Assembly (NCBI GenBank): GCA_020747065.1
Contig: JAGMVK010000012.1
Location: 1,674,001 to 1,738,000, forward strand
DNA length: 64,000 nucleotides
Reading direction: 5' to 3'
DNA from: Cadophora sp. MPI-SDFR-AT-0126
Taxonomy: Eukaryota; Ascomycota; Leotiomycetes; Helotiales; Ploettnerulaceae
A program made the translations under genes and the position numbers. The notes beneath the pieces were generated by a model. It was not told the DNA's origin and did not search any database. It saw nothing but the letters and a program-made list of their open reading frames with translations. Shown one piece after another: positions 21,964 through 34,741 of the stretch (its first letter is position 1; every line of letters starts with the position of its first letter).

Positions 21964-23769
21964 TCACAGTGTAATTCCCAGATCCCTCCTCATTTTATCA
22001 CCCAGCACGCTCAGTGTTTGAACCGCAGCAGTTTTCTCTGGAGAACTATTCGGGAAATCAACAATAGCAGCGCGCATCGCATACCTCGCCATATCGCCGT
22101 AGAACTCCAAAAACTTCCTCTCGTATCCATCGAGTAGAGCAGTCAGGACGAGAACTTGCGTCGTGCACCGCTCGGAAGGCGGTGTGCAGACAAGAATTGC
22201 CATGGCGTTCCAGTAGTTGGAAGGAGGCCATGGGTTTGTGCGGGCGGACTTCGAGTAGTTGCGAAGACAAAGTGCGGCATAGCCAGCTCCGAGGCCTCTC
22301 ATGCGGTCTTGATGTTCTTGATCTGAGATCCATCCATTGTCACCTTTTCTCCATCCAAGTCTCTGTCGGCCTTGCTCTGTGGTCTCGGCTCCGCGAATAC
22401 CGAACACGACGGGAAGCGAGGTTCTGAATTTGGCCATGATGATGCCGATGAATGATTGTCCGCGCCAGAGGAATTTCGGGTGGGAGATGATTGTGTGTGC
22501 TACGATGCCAATTGGTTCTGCGATTTTTGGATTTGTCGAAGCTTCGCTGGAGAGTTGGTTGACGATGGCTTTGGTAAAGACGTTCAGCAGATAGAGGAAG
22601 AGGGATGGCATGGTGTCTCCGTTATGCTGTGCTCCTTCGGCAGGACCTTGTGGTGGATTCAACATGAAGTGCTGCGGTTGCATCGGAGCAGAATTGATCG
22701 TGAGAGATCTCTCGAGGAGTTCGCGGATTGCCACGATCTGCGAGACGCGATAAGCAACGTTTCGATGCGATGGGCATTATGTACTTACCTGCTTGCTATT
22801 CGAGCCAGCTACATCCGTCAATTGACCCATCGTACGCGTCAAAGTACGTCGCATATCGCCTGCAATGGTCCTGACGGTGATATCTTTCTGTTTGATCGAT
22901 CCATCGCGTTGTTTGACTTGTTCGGTCGAAATCGCGTCGTTCTGGGCTTGGATGAATTTTCTGAGCTTCTTCAGGTTATCATGTATTTGAAGGAGACGGT
23001 CACCGTCGGCAAGAATCTTCCAGCCAGTGCTTTGGTTTTGAGAGGCAGGTGGCTGCTGTTGAGGTTGTGGTGGTTGGACAGCTGGCGCGGTTGATGTGGT
23101 TTGCTGGATTGGACTTGCTTGTGGTTTGGGAGGCTGGACAGCAGGAGGTTGTGGTGTGAATTGTGGAGCAGCTTGAGGAGCAGCTTGAGGAGCCGGAGGT
23201 TGCGCAGAAGGTGTAGGTGTCGAAGCTGGTGGTTTGGGAGTTGTTTGAGCTGGCTTGACCGGAGTTGGTTGAATCGGAGACTCTTGTCGAGGGGCTGGAG
23301 GAGGGGCAACTTGTGGTGGGGGAGTTGGGACTCTAGGAGGAGGCTGCGGGATTTGCTTTCTTCGATTCTCCGCCTCTCGAATTCGAATTGCCTCTGCAGC
23401 CTTCCTCTCTTCCGCCTCAACCAGTTGCTCCAACTCGTCCGCTCGAAGCCTTAATCTCTCAGCCTCCTCCTCATCTTCCTTGGTCCGCAGAACGAGGATT
23501 GCCCTCTCGCGCACGCTGTCATGAAGCTGCTTCGCATATGCCAGAGCAGCAGTGTGGTACTCCTCCGTGTTGGGACAGTCGAGGAATGAAAGTCTTTCGA
23601 AATTGGGAAGCTCCATGGTGTTGTTGTCGTTGGTGTCACCGTTCAGGGAGGAAGCATCTGCTGGTGCTGAGGCTGCCGTGACTGCGTTGGCGCATTGGAA
23701 GAAAAGGGTTGTGGGCTCGCACTCGCCCAGCCGAGTCTCGGTTGTGATGCTATTGTGGGTGAATTGCAA
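21964..23769 (-). CDS. GLE1: mRNA export factor GLE1
   Basis: Gle1 acts at the cytoplasmic face of the nuclear pore, where with inositol hexakisphosphate it stimulates the DEAD-box ATPase Dbp5 to release mRNA. Two exons (23769-22789 and 22737-21964; phase-0 intron with GTAAGTAC donor and TCGCAG acceptor) give 584 residues. The N-terminal part has an acidic/charged helix rich in E, R and A (about residues 95-145), then a long Pro/Gln-rich linker (about 145-255). The C-terminal part (from about residue 260) is the helical GLE1-like domain, recognisable by FIGIIMAKF, RGAETTEQGRQRLGW and DRMRGLGAGYAALCLRN. Length fits fungal GLE1. The start is uncertain: an in-frame Met also occurs at 23616, and the frame just upstream of 23640 in another phase looks Pro/Gln/Ser-rich, so an upstream exon is possible. 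Confidence 0.88.
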
Positions 23770-25875
23770 TAGCAGTGGACAATGGGTGAACCGATGTTGA
23801 AGCTGAAGTTGAACCCGCGAACAATGTGAAAATTCTGCCAGGCGGTGAGAGCGCTTTCACGTGGGAGTTCTTCAGTTTGGGCACGCATCGAGAGACTACA
23901 AATTGTTCCTTGCCAACATTCAAAATGTTCCAGTAACGAGTCTAGAACGTAGAAAGCGTGTCAATCTCTCCTGATTGTCGAATTGGTACTTACATAACGG
24001 CGTACGTATCTCACAGCTGTTCATGCCAGTTCCTCAAAGATTTGATATTGGCCCGTGGAGGTACTGCTTTTTGGAGGTTCCTCTGGGTTCGAGCTTCACA
24101 AAGCTCTGGATGATCATGACGATCAACGACGGCAGTTCTTCATGCTCGGCTACATCATCGCATCTTGATTATTTGGCGAAGCAAGGGTGGGCTCTAGGGT
24201 ATTGCCCCAATGACTGAATTGAGTCGGCTTTGTTGACTTGACAACACTTGATCAGGATCAAGTGTTGTCTCACTTCCTTTTGATGTTCCTCCCTTGCAAT
24301 CTGCATGTCATCACATCACACTTCAGTTTTGAGAGGTGCCCAAAGTTCTTCGCGGCGCGAGGATGCCCTGGTTCGCGTTGACGACAGTGTTAGCAGACCT
24401 GAAACGTTTCGTGACCCTGGTTTCAGTGCGGAGGGGAAGGGGGAAGTGGATAAGAAGAAGCTCTGCTCAAGTGGAGTGAAATGATGGAGGTCTGTGAGAG
24501 AAAGACTCAAGAAGGTCATGTAAACATAAATGGTCAACAGTTTTTTGTGGGAATCTAGTCTACTTACCCCTCTGGAGATTTTAATTCGTCTCGAGTCTAT
24601 GAGTAGATATGCATCTATTCGTCTGTCTTTCTTCTCTACCAGTAGTCGAAGAGTTTTTAAGGTTTTCGTCGTAGTAGCTCTACGTCGTCATCAGACATAC
24701 TTGACTCGAGGAGCAAAGGCGTTGCTGTGACGAGGAGTGAAGAGTCCGAGGACGAAATGAGATGTACACTCTCGATCTCAAGCAATTACAAATCTAAGGA
24801 AGTAGATACTTCGGTACCCAAGCCTTACTGAAGTACTCACAAATCCAAAACAAAAGATTCGTATTTCTGTTGCTGAACAAGGCAAAGAAAGCACTTATAT
24901 ATTTGTCGTCTCGTTCACTGGCGAGGGTTGATTCTTGGTGTGGCAAAGGAGCTCGAGCTCTCTTCCGAAGCGAGTTGAGAGCTTGAAATAGATCCTGGAA
25001 CAGGCCCTCATTCTCGCCAACAAAGGCAAGAAATACCTGGACGCAAACAAAAGCACTACTAGTGGAGGAATACATATATAGAGGAAGTGCTTAGATCAAT
25101 TCGATTTTCTTCCGAAGCAGCTCACAGATGAATACCTTCCAGACAACACCACTACCACCACCCATGGTTGAAGCTCCCCGTTCCAGACTCCCGGTCAAGG
25201 AGCTAACCCAGATACGGGATATGTTGCCAAGAGGTCGTATCAGAGGCCACAAGAAGCCACAAGACACAAAGTCTCAAGCGCAATTGGATATGATTACGAA
25301 AATGAAGACGAAATAGGAAAGAAGTAAATGTAGTATCGAGGTGAAAGACGAACATATTTGTTTGAATTTGTACTGTAGTAACTGGTCACTTCTCCAACTA
25401 TTTTCGGCTTCACTGTCGTCACTCACTCATAGCTTCCCTTCCGCAGTGAAAAGTGGACCCCTCCATTCCCAGTCCAGTGAGAAACCCGGAAGAGCAACGC
25501 CGCTAAACTCAATAAGGACAGCACGGCCAAGCCGCAGCAGCAGCGACCCGACGCCCAAGCGGACCTCTCACCTTACAACCTGGAGTGGACAAACCGATCC
25601 AAAGCAGACCAATCCAAACCAAACTTGTTCATCAACAACCTCACACTCTCCTCTCTCCATCCCCAGCTTCCATCTACCTCACTCTCCTTCCCCCCAGTCA
25701 TCACATCACACCACACCACATCCTCGAATCCTCGAGAAGCACTCCTTCACCACCCTTCTTCCTCTCCTTTGGCTGCCCTCATTTGATCCCGCATCAACAC
25801 AATCATTTGGATTGCAACAAACCAACTCCCCAATCTCGCACTCGACGTGCACGTACGTCTGACTTCTACTCTACC
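23770..25875. other. Intergenic: divergent GLE1/SSD1 promoter region
   Basis: About 2.1 kb between the GLE1 start (minus strand) and the SSD1 start (plus strand). No frame has recognisable domains. The last 450 bp before SSD1 (about 25420-25875) is C/T- and C/A-rich, as in long fungal 5' leaders. Short upstream ATGs exist in this leader, but I cannot tell whether they are transcribed. Confidence 0.5.
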
Positions 25876-28800
25876 ATGGAGCATCAACAGAATCAACAAC
25901 CACAACCACAACAGCCACCACCCCCTCAGGGTGGTGTGCCTGGTCCAACTGGTCGTCGATTGCACATTGCCCATCGCCGAAGCCCTTCAGAGCTGACCCC
26001 ATTGATGAGCATGTTCTCCAGTCCCGGCAGTAAGTTCTACCCAACCCGAGAGCTGCGTCATCGAAGCTTCCCCTCAAATCCCATCTGCCAATGCATACAC
26101 TTTCATTGTGCTAACATATATTCTTAACATAGTTGAACAGTTGGCCATCCAACAACAAATCGAGCTTCTGCAACAGCAACAACAGCAAATCCAAGCTACC
26201 CACCAACAATATGTCAATATGGGGATGATTCCTCCTACTCAACACTTGGCGGCAGGCGGATACAATCCTCTCCAACAGCAGATGCCAAACATGGCACCGA
26301 ACAACTTCCAGTTCCCCAACCAGATGCCGCCGCAGATGAACGCCCCAATGGGTGCACCAACTCAACCGCTGTCACATCGCCGTAATCAATCGGCACTTCC
26401 AAACATGGGCATGGGCCCCCCTCCAGCTCCCTCATCCGGCGCAGCAGGTCCCGGCTTTGGAGACTTTGGTGGACAACACAGAGAGAATAATGCTGGTAGG
26501 GGTGGCCGTGGAGGCGGACCACCTGGTGGCGGACATCAGCGTCGTCATTCTCTAGCTTTGCCTGAGGCAAAGAAAGCGGCAGAGCTTGCCCAGCAGAAAC
26601 GAACAACTTCTGGATTCCAATTCCCTATCCCGGGAGCTCCTGGCGAAGCTACCGATCGTTCCAACAGCCCACCCGCAGAAGACAAGGCACAAGCTCCAGC
26701 GCAAGGTACCGGCCAAAGCACACGTGGCAGAGGCAGCGGACATGGACGAAGCCAAAGCATGGCTGTCAATGGACGAGGTGGTGCAGCTGTTCGTGGTGGG
26801 GGAAACTTCCAATTTCCTCCTATGCAAGCTACCCCCGATGCTGGTGCTTCCGGACAAGGCAATGATTTCCAGAGACGCGGAAGCTCCACTGGACATAACC
26901 GACAATCGTCGAGAAATTTCGAGGGTAATTGGAGAAACCAGCCTCAAGGCCAAGCTCCTGCTCAAGATCAACAAGGTGTTATGGGTAACTTCCAAGGTCA
27001 ACAACAGCAAGGCGGTTTCCAACCTGGTCACCGCAATCGTGGATCCGTGAACCAGTCCATCAATTCCATTGGTTCCTTCCAATATGGAGGGCAACCACAA
27101 ATTGTCCAGATGCCGGGACAGATGATGGTTCCTCAGCAGATGTACCCTGGTCAACAGTTGAACCCACTCCAAATCAGCCAGCTTCAAGCCCTGCAAGCTG
27201 CCCAGATGGGTGGTCAGGTCGGTCTTCAAGGCAGCCATCATGGCCCACAGCTTTCTGCGCAGCAACAGCAACAACAGCGCAAGACACTTTTCACTCCTTA
27301 TCTGCCACAGGCCACCCTCCCTGCTCTCCTCGGCGACGGACAACTTGTTTCCGGTATCCTCCGGGTCAACAAGAAGAACAGAAGCGATGCTTATGTTACT
27401 ACACAAGACGGCCTTCTTGACGCCGATATCTTTATTTGTGGAAGCAAGGATCGCAACAGAGCTCTGGAAGGAGATCTTGTTGCCGTCGAATTGCTTGATG
27501 TCGACGAAGTTTGGGGACAGAAGCGCGAGAAGGAAGAGAAGAAGAAGCGCAAGGATATTACGGATACCCGAGGTGGTGGTTCGAATGGCAATGCTGATCG
27601 ATCCCACCGTGACAACTCCACCAACGGAGACGAGCAACCAAGCACCAGCGAAGGCGGTGGAATCCGAAGACGTGGTAGCTTGAGACAGCGCCCAACTCAG
27701 AAGAAGAACGACGACGTTGAAGTCGAGGGCCAGAGCCTTCTGCTTGTTGAGGAGGAAGAGGTCAATGACGAACAGAAGCCTCTCTACGCTGGTCACATCG
27801 TTGCAGTCGTTGAGCGTGTTGCCGGACAGATGTTCTCGGGAACCCTTGGTCTTCTTCGTCCTAGTAGCCAAGCCACCAAGGAGAAGCAAGAGGCAGAGCG
27901 TCAAGCTCGCGATGGAAATTCTGGACGTCACCAAGAACAGAGACAACAAGATAAGCCAAAAATTGTCTGGTTTAAGCCGACTGAGTAAGTCTCCCCCGCT
28001 GATCTAGGATATCACATGATATCGCTTTTCGTTCTCTTGTGATATCAAACAATGCTAATTATCTTGCAGCAAGCGTGTTCCACTCATTGCTATTCCTACT
28101 GAGCAAGCTCCTCGTGATTTCGTCGAGAAGCATCAAGACTATGCTGACCGCATCTTCGTTGCTTGCATCAAGAGATGGCCAATCACCTCCCTCCATCCTT
28201 TTGGAACTCTGGTCGAGCAACTCGGAAAAATGGGTGAGCTGAAGGTTGAGACCGATGCTCTGCTTCGGGACAACAACTTCGCTTCGGATGAGTTCTCCGA
28301 TGCGGTCACTCGCAGCGTCGGACTTGACGATTGGTCCATTGAGAAGGAAGACGAGGCTGCCATTGCTGCTCGACGTGATTTCCGTGATGAGAAGACCTTC
28401 ACCATTGACCCCAATGGTGCTGATGAGCTTGATGACGCCATCCATGTCAAGGAAGTCGATGGAAAGATTGAGATTGGTATCCACATTGCCGATGTTGCTC
28501 ATTTTATCAAAGCCAACTCGCTGGTGGATAGAGAGGCCCGCAAGAGAGGGACAGCGGTCTACTTGATGAATCGCAGCTGCGCAATGCTTCCTCCAAAGAT
28601 CGCTTCCGAGGTCTGCTCTCTGTTACCCGGCAAGGATCGTCTTACTGTCAGTGTTGTCTTCAAGGTCAATGCCCACACCGGCATGGTTTCTGACGAGGAT
28701 ACTTGGATTGGAAAGAGTATCATCAAGAGTGCTGGAAAGTTGACCTACAAGGAAGTTGATGCTGTCTTGTCTGGCCATCTCGACACCAAGCTTGATGGAG

Positions 28801-30319
28801 CTGATGTCAAGGAGATTCAAATTCTCCACGTAAGCATCTCAACTAAATATCCTTGAATTGCGCTGACCCACTGTAGGCTGTTGCTCAAAAATGGCGAGAA
28901 CGTCGTCTCGGCTCCGAAGGCGAGACAATTGCTCCATTGAGACTCATCTACCAGTTGGATGATGAGAACGTGCCAGTTGAACAGAACATTTTCGACTCAA
29001 CTCCATCCCATGAGTTGATCGAGGAACTGATGCACAAGGCGAACGCCTATGTTGCACAGAAGATCTTCAAAGGATTGCCGGAGAAGGCACTCTTGCGACG
29101 ACAAGGCCCACCCAACCCCCGTCGACTCCAAACTTTCGTTGACCGCATGAACAAGATTGGTTACGAAATGGACACTACAAGTAGCGGAACTCTCCAGAAC
29201 AGCTTGTTCAAGGTTGATGATACCGAGATCCGAAAGGGCATGGAGACTCTCCTTGTCAAGGCCATGCACCGTGCCAAGTACTACATTGCGGGAAAGACCC
29301 CAACCCAACTTTATCCGCATTACGCATTGAACCTTCCGCTGTACACTCATTTCACCAACCCATCTCGCCGATATGCCGATCTCGTTGTTCACCGTCAACT
29401 CGAAGCTGTTCTTTCAGAGGGCAAGATCGAATACAACGAGGATATCGAGACTCTAGTCAAGACCACGGAGTCTTGCAACACCAAGAAAGACTCTTCTCAG
29501 AATGCTCAAGAACAAAGTGTTCACATTGAGTCTTGCAGAATCATGGACCGAAAGCGCGAGGAGGTCGGTGGAGAGCTTATCAGCGAAGGTATCGTCCTTG
29601 CTGTGTATGACTCGGCCTTTGACGTCCTCATTCCAGAGTATGGCTTTGAGAAGCGAGTCCACTGTGATCAACTTCCTCTTAAGAAAGCAGAGTTTCGCAA
29701 GAACGATCGCATCTTGGAGCTGTACTGGGAGAAGGGTGTCCCCTCATCCGCTTACGTCCCAGAGGACGAGCGTCCCAGAGCTGGTGCATCTCAGCGCATG
29801 ACCAATGCAGCTGCTGCAGCTAAGCAAGCAGCTGTTGCTGAGCGTGCCAAGAAGGAGCACGAGGAGGCTCAACGCAAACAAATGGAGACAGGCACAATCT
29901 CCACCGACGATGTTGATGCTCTCTTCGACGATGATGACGACGCCTCAGATGTTGCGGACAGCTTGGCTGGAGTGTCCTTGGGAGAGCGCCCAACTCAGAG
30001 CGTCCCACCTTCGCCAACGAAGAACTCTCTCACGGCTTCAGGCAGTCTCCATCGTACTCGATCCGACTCCAAGGTCCACACTGCGGAGCCAGCAGAGGCC
30101 AAGCTCAGCCCCAAGGAGAAGTATCTGAAGTTCTTCACTCTTCGCGAGGAGAACGGCGAGTATATTCAAGATGTCAAGGAAATGACAAGAGTTCCGGTAA
30201 TCTTGAAAACAGACCTTACCAAGAGTCCTCCGTAAGTAATGTGCACCCCTTCGATAGACAATGCTAACCATCCTTGCAGTTGCCTCACCATCCGCTCGCT
30301 CAACCCATATGCTCTATGA
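25876..30319 (+). CDS. SSD1: RNB-fold RNA-binding translational regulator SSD1
   Basis: Ssd1 binds mRNAs for cell-wall and growth proteins and represses their translation; it is a target of the NDR kinase Cbk1 (Cot-1 in filamentous fungi). Five exons (25876-26029, 26133-27984, 28070-28829, 28877-30231, 30280-30319) join in frame to 1386 residues, close to other fungal Ssd1 proteins. The first 400 residues are low-complexity (Gln, Gly, Pro, Asn) with HxRxxS sites ending at about Ser38, 138, 191, 260 and 311. Cold-shock/OB-like segments follow from about residue 410 (FTPYLPQATLPALLGDG). The RNB domain spans about 770-1090. In its TIDPNGADELDDAI motif, Asp782, Asp787, Asp790 and Asp791 are present, but the position aligned with RNase II Asp207 is Glu788. 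Ssd1 is generally regarded as catalytically inactive. A Ser/Asp-rich tail follows. Confidence 0.95.
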
Positions 30320-32830
30320 GCAGTACCTTCCTTTACTCACAAGTCTGATGGAATCATTTCATGATGTAATGCTGCGTCAAATCGACCAGATGGAATTAGT
30401 GACTTGCACAGATGGTCGAGGGCAGCCTCTGTGGGTCAAGTGACATGTCCTCAACGCACCGAGTTCTTGGGAGCCCGGGACAGAGTATCTTTTTGTTTTT
30501 CTCGTGGGATTATCATCGATGCGAAGGGGTGAGTGGTCTGGGATGAGATGACCAAGATCTAGGTGATGGGGGTGGCTGGATGGAGGGAATGAGGGATGAT
30601 GAGAGGAGGGATTACAAAAAGCGAAGCGAGCGAACAGAGATATATCAACGAGGAGCTCCATGTATTTTCCTTTGCTTTAGCGTGTGCATCTATAGTCCTT
30701 AGCGCAAATCAGACATTTTCCCGACATGACAGTCAATGCTGATGTGCAGATTCTGAAGGGGCGGCTGCATAAACGGCGAGCGGGAATGGAGATGAAAGGG
30801 ACGTGAAAGGTTTGGAAGGATGCCGTAATGAAGGGATCTTTGACCTTGAGTTCTTCGGACCAGCAGCAGGACCTGCCAATCATCCTGCGGCCCAGCCATT
30901 GGCTCGGAGGAGAATGCCTCAGATCTCAGCAGGCAGAAAGATGTGTGTGGGGCGAGGTGATAACTCTATCTCGATGACCATGGTTCTTGAGATATGCTAT
31001 GGTATGGTCTTGGTTTGGCCTTACGGAATGCGAAGCGATGGGGCAGCTACAGTACATGCCTATACAAGTAAAATAGCGAAGGGATTACTAAAATTGACAT
31101 TGCTTTTTGTAGTAGCGGCAGCGGACTTTCGGTTGGCAGCTTTGCGGTTCACAGCTTGGAAGAAGAGTAATCAGATAAATGCTGGGCTGGCTGGTATCCG
31201 GTGGGATACTTGAGGAAGGAAGTAAGGGCGAGGGTGAGGGAGGTAGATGGAACATGAAGCGTCAAGGGCGACGAACCTCAAACACTCCCGGATATCTTGG
31301 CGGACGGCAGGTGAACAGCGGCTTTTCGCTGCTGTAAGCACGCAAGCACGCAAACACGTCTGAACGCCGCCTACCTAGAACATTTCCCGAATAACAGGCC
31401 AGAAAGAAGAATTGTCCGGTCCCTCTGCTTTCCGTGTGGGAACGCACGTCTCATTTGTTGATGTGAGATGGGGGTTGAAGGGAAGGATGAAGGGTTAGCG
31501 AGCGGCAGCCAAGTGATGCATGGGTAAGCTCAAACGGCTTTGATACAGTAGCCCCCGCCCCTGTGGAGTAATGACAGTATGAGCCCCTGGCATGGCATAG
31601 CATGGCATGGTATGGATCATATGGCGGGGCCCTGCTGCACGAGCCTTTTTAACTTTTCAGTAGCGAGCGAACTGCAGGCACCGCGCAACTGACACCTCCG
31701 AGCATCATGTCCTTGTCATTGTCCGCACCGGAATAATTCTGTCCTTGGATACCATGCGGCTTTTACATGTATGCATACGTACATGCTTCTGTGGACAGCA
31801 GGAAGTTTACAGACTCTTGCAGCTTTCTTGGGGGCCCGCTACAGGCCTTTTGGGCCCTTCTTGGGTCTTTCTTCAGCGAGGTCTGTCTTTTCTCGCTTGG
31901 GTATCACGAAGTATCAACCCCTGCCAATATCTTGAACATGCCCCTGATGTTTCTTGTCCATTCCGTCCCTGGCGGCTCTTCGATGTTGATGACCTCCTTC
32001 TACCCAATCCGGATCACGATAGGAGGTCCTTGCCAAACATTTGTCCTTCTCATCACCGGCCATTGGCTGTGCTCAGTGACAGTTCCATGGATGTTCCGTG
32101 AGTGCACAGGCTCATTCCCTGTCTATTTAGTGATTTCTCAATGTCCGTTCGGGGCTTTCTGACTGAAGGCTTGCCCCTCTCCTCTCCTCTCTTTCTACCC
32201 CTACCTCTATGCACTCCCTCGATTCGCTGTTCGCATCATTCCGTTCCTTTTCAGATTCCCGCTGTCACCATGCTTGACCTTGAACCTGCTTGACCTTGAC
32301 CCGCTCAACCATCACCTACCCACCAAGCCTTAACACCTTAACACCTTAATACCCCTTGAACGTGTCCCTGTCCTCCCTTGAACCCCCCCGTTCGGATAAC
32401 CCACCTTCCTGGGGCCAAGCTTTTCCTTAAGGTTGTTACGAGGGTGGATGGATCTTCGTCGGTAGACCTGCATCCCGTGGAAGGACGAGCAGGGGTCTTC
32501 GTCGCGACTCTTAACACGCCCATTTCCTGATGTTTGAAAAAGAGAAAAAGTACCTTCCTCTCGCCTTATTGCCTTCTTCGATACCCTTTCAAGCGCTGGT
32601 TTGCTTTCATATCTCAAGACAATCGCTTCCACTCATTTGGTTCCTTATTCGTCAACATACTTCAACAATAATACCTTTTAATCTTCCCTCATCACCTCAA
32701 CATTCTAGTTGTAATTGGCTCAGGCTGGTCCAGTTGAACTCATCTACAACTATCTTCATCAATCGATCGATCGACATATTCATCAACAATACCTCTCGAT
32801 CAATCAATCAACAATCAATCTACTTTCATA
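30320..32830. other. Intergenic, 2.5 kb, no convincing gene
   Basis: SSD1 3' flank followed by a long promoter/leader for the ferritin-like gene. The last 130 bp has repeated ATCGATCGATCG and ATCAATCAATCAACAATC runs typical of a 5' UTR. Open frames (for example 31745-32162) overlap in two phases, with no domain or splice continuity. Confidence 0.5.
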
Positions 32831-33920
32831 ATGCCTAGCATCAGATCAGTTATGGGTGCGGTGGTGGTGGGATTACTGGCAACTGTGACTGCTCTCCCTG
32901 CTGCGCAAAAGCTTTCACCATACGAGAGGAGGGCGTACGAGTTCGGTCAATTGGCACGCAAGCATATGCTTGAGGAGAGACAGAACCCAGCAACTGGACT
33001 TCCCGATGGATTGACCGATATTGACATCTTGGAATTGTACGTCTCATCATCATCATTCCCGACGTGGAACTTCACTAACATTTCAACAGCGCTCTCACAT
33101 TAGAAAATCTCGAGACGGCTTTCTACCAACAGGGCTTCGCCAAGTTCCCAGACTCTGACTTCGCTGCTCTCGGTCTCGCTCCCCAGGAAATCACCAACTT
33201 GAAGTCGATCGGAGGAACCGAGGCCACGCACGTAACGACCCTCACGAGTGCTATTGCTGGAGCCGGAACTGCACCAGTCGCTCCTTGCACGTATAACTTC
33301 GCTTTCACGGACGCGAAATCGATGGTTGCTACTGCCGCAGTATTGGAGAACGTCGGTGTTTCTGCGTACGTGTTTCTCTTCGTAAAAGTTGAAGGAAGGT
33401 ATAGCTAACAATTCTTAGATATCTTGCAGCTGCTCCTCTCGTCAAGACACCTGGAATCCTCACTGTCGCCGCTGAGATCGTCACCGTCGAGGCCAGACAT
33501 CAAACCTTCATCCGCACAGCCTCAAGAGTTGCCGCCATCCCCTCCGCATTTGATACCCCCCTCGGAATCCGATCCGTCTTCACCCTCGCCGCTGGCTTCA
33601 TCTCCTCCTGCCCAGCCGGCTCCAACCTCGCCATCACCCCATTCCCAGCTCTCACCATGACCGCCGGTGCCCCAACCGCCGTCGCCGCCGGCTCGACCGT
33701 CCAACTCTCATCGACTGCACAGGGCGCTACTGGCTGTGCTTTCGTCAACGGCGGTCTACCTGGTGGAGCTGCCTTCACGCCCTTCGCCAACGGTGCTTGC
33801 ACTGTTCCACCGAACTTGGCGGGTGTCACTTATGTCCACCTGACGAGCGCTACGCCTACTGATGGTACCCTCACCGATGCCATCACCGTTGCCGGACCAA
33901 TGGTCATGACCATCTCATAG
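32831..33920 (+). CDS. Secreted ferritin-like domain protein (Rds1-type)
   Basis: Three exons (32831-33036, 33090-33365, 33419-33920) give 327 residues. The first 22 form a signal peptide ending near TALPA. The EFALTLENLETAFY segment across the first junction and the following helical region match the fungal ferritin-like family (Pfam Ferritin_2) that includes the stress-responsive Rds1 of fission yeast. These are secreted or cell-surface proteins of unclear biochemical function. In metal-dependent ferritins Glu/His ligands sit on the helices; here ENLE and later EARHQTF are candidate positions, but I cannot show metal binding. The C-terminal third is Ala/Thr/Gly-rich with two Cys (TGCAF and GACTVP). 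Confidence 0.85.
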
Positions 33921-34741
33921 ACGGGGATTTAATGGACGCATCCATCAGCAGCAGTAGCAAGGGGACCAAGAGAAAAAAAGGGGAGTAATAGACACTGGGG
34001 TGTGTTCGTGAGAGAGACGAATGATACTTTTTTTCTTGGGTTATTTTTCAGCGAAGATCGCGGGGATGAATGGGTGGTGGGTGGTCCTGGATCCGGGTTT
34101 CTCTTGAGTGACAAGACACGGGACGAGGGAATGGGCAGTGATGACTTGAGGAAGTTCACTTGACTTAGAAAGAGAGAGAAGAAAGAGAGCGAGTGTGTGA
34201 GAGAATGAGCACAGCTTTATGCTCGACCATTTTTATTGTGTGAATACATCAATCCAATTCGATTCTTGATAATGTTTATTGTATAGGTGTTTTCTTGGAT
34301 GATTGAGATGGTGATTTGAGTGACTAAATGATAGTTCGGGTCTGGTGTCTATTCTTCCAAACCTTTCCATTGGCACTGACAGATCTTCTGATATACATTA
34401 AACTATTTCCAACATCCACCATTTCTTTCCCGTCTCCTAGAGTTCTCAAAAGTCGATTTGAACTTGGAAATGCGGATGCTGTCACGTGGCCTTGAACAAC
34501 CACTCCAAGACCTGGCTGCTCTGTCCAAACCCCCAAGGGCTTGCTTGTTCCAAAGACACAACAAAGCTTAATCCACATCGTTCGACATCACACTTCATGC
34601 CACAATTTGCGAAGAACTATGGTCGGATAGATCCTTCCCGTGACTCGTCAGTTTAACCGTATTCCTCAGATCTTGACCCCACTTCTGGAAACATCAACTC
34701 CCTTGCGACGAAACATTTCCAAACATCAAACACATCCGACC
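33921..34741. other. Intergenic, no convincing gene
   Basis: 3' flank of the ferritin-like gene and promoter of the DHOD-like gene. An in-frame open stretch continues upstream of 34742 to about 34640 but contains no ATG, so it is treated as leader. Confidence 0.5.

Noticed and set aside
30677..32300. Several 60-136 codon frames between SSD1 and the ferritin-like gene
   Set aside because: They overlap in several phases, start without conserved context, lack splice links and show no domain.
34640..34741. N-terminal extension of the DHOD-like protein
   Set aside because: The frame is open upstream, but it would have to start at GTG; the first ATG is 34742. A spliced upstream exon cannot be excluded, but nothing supports one.
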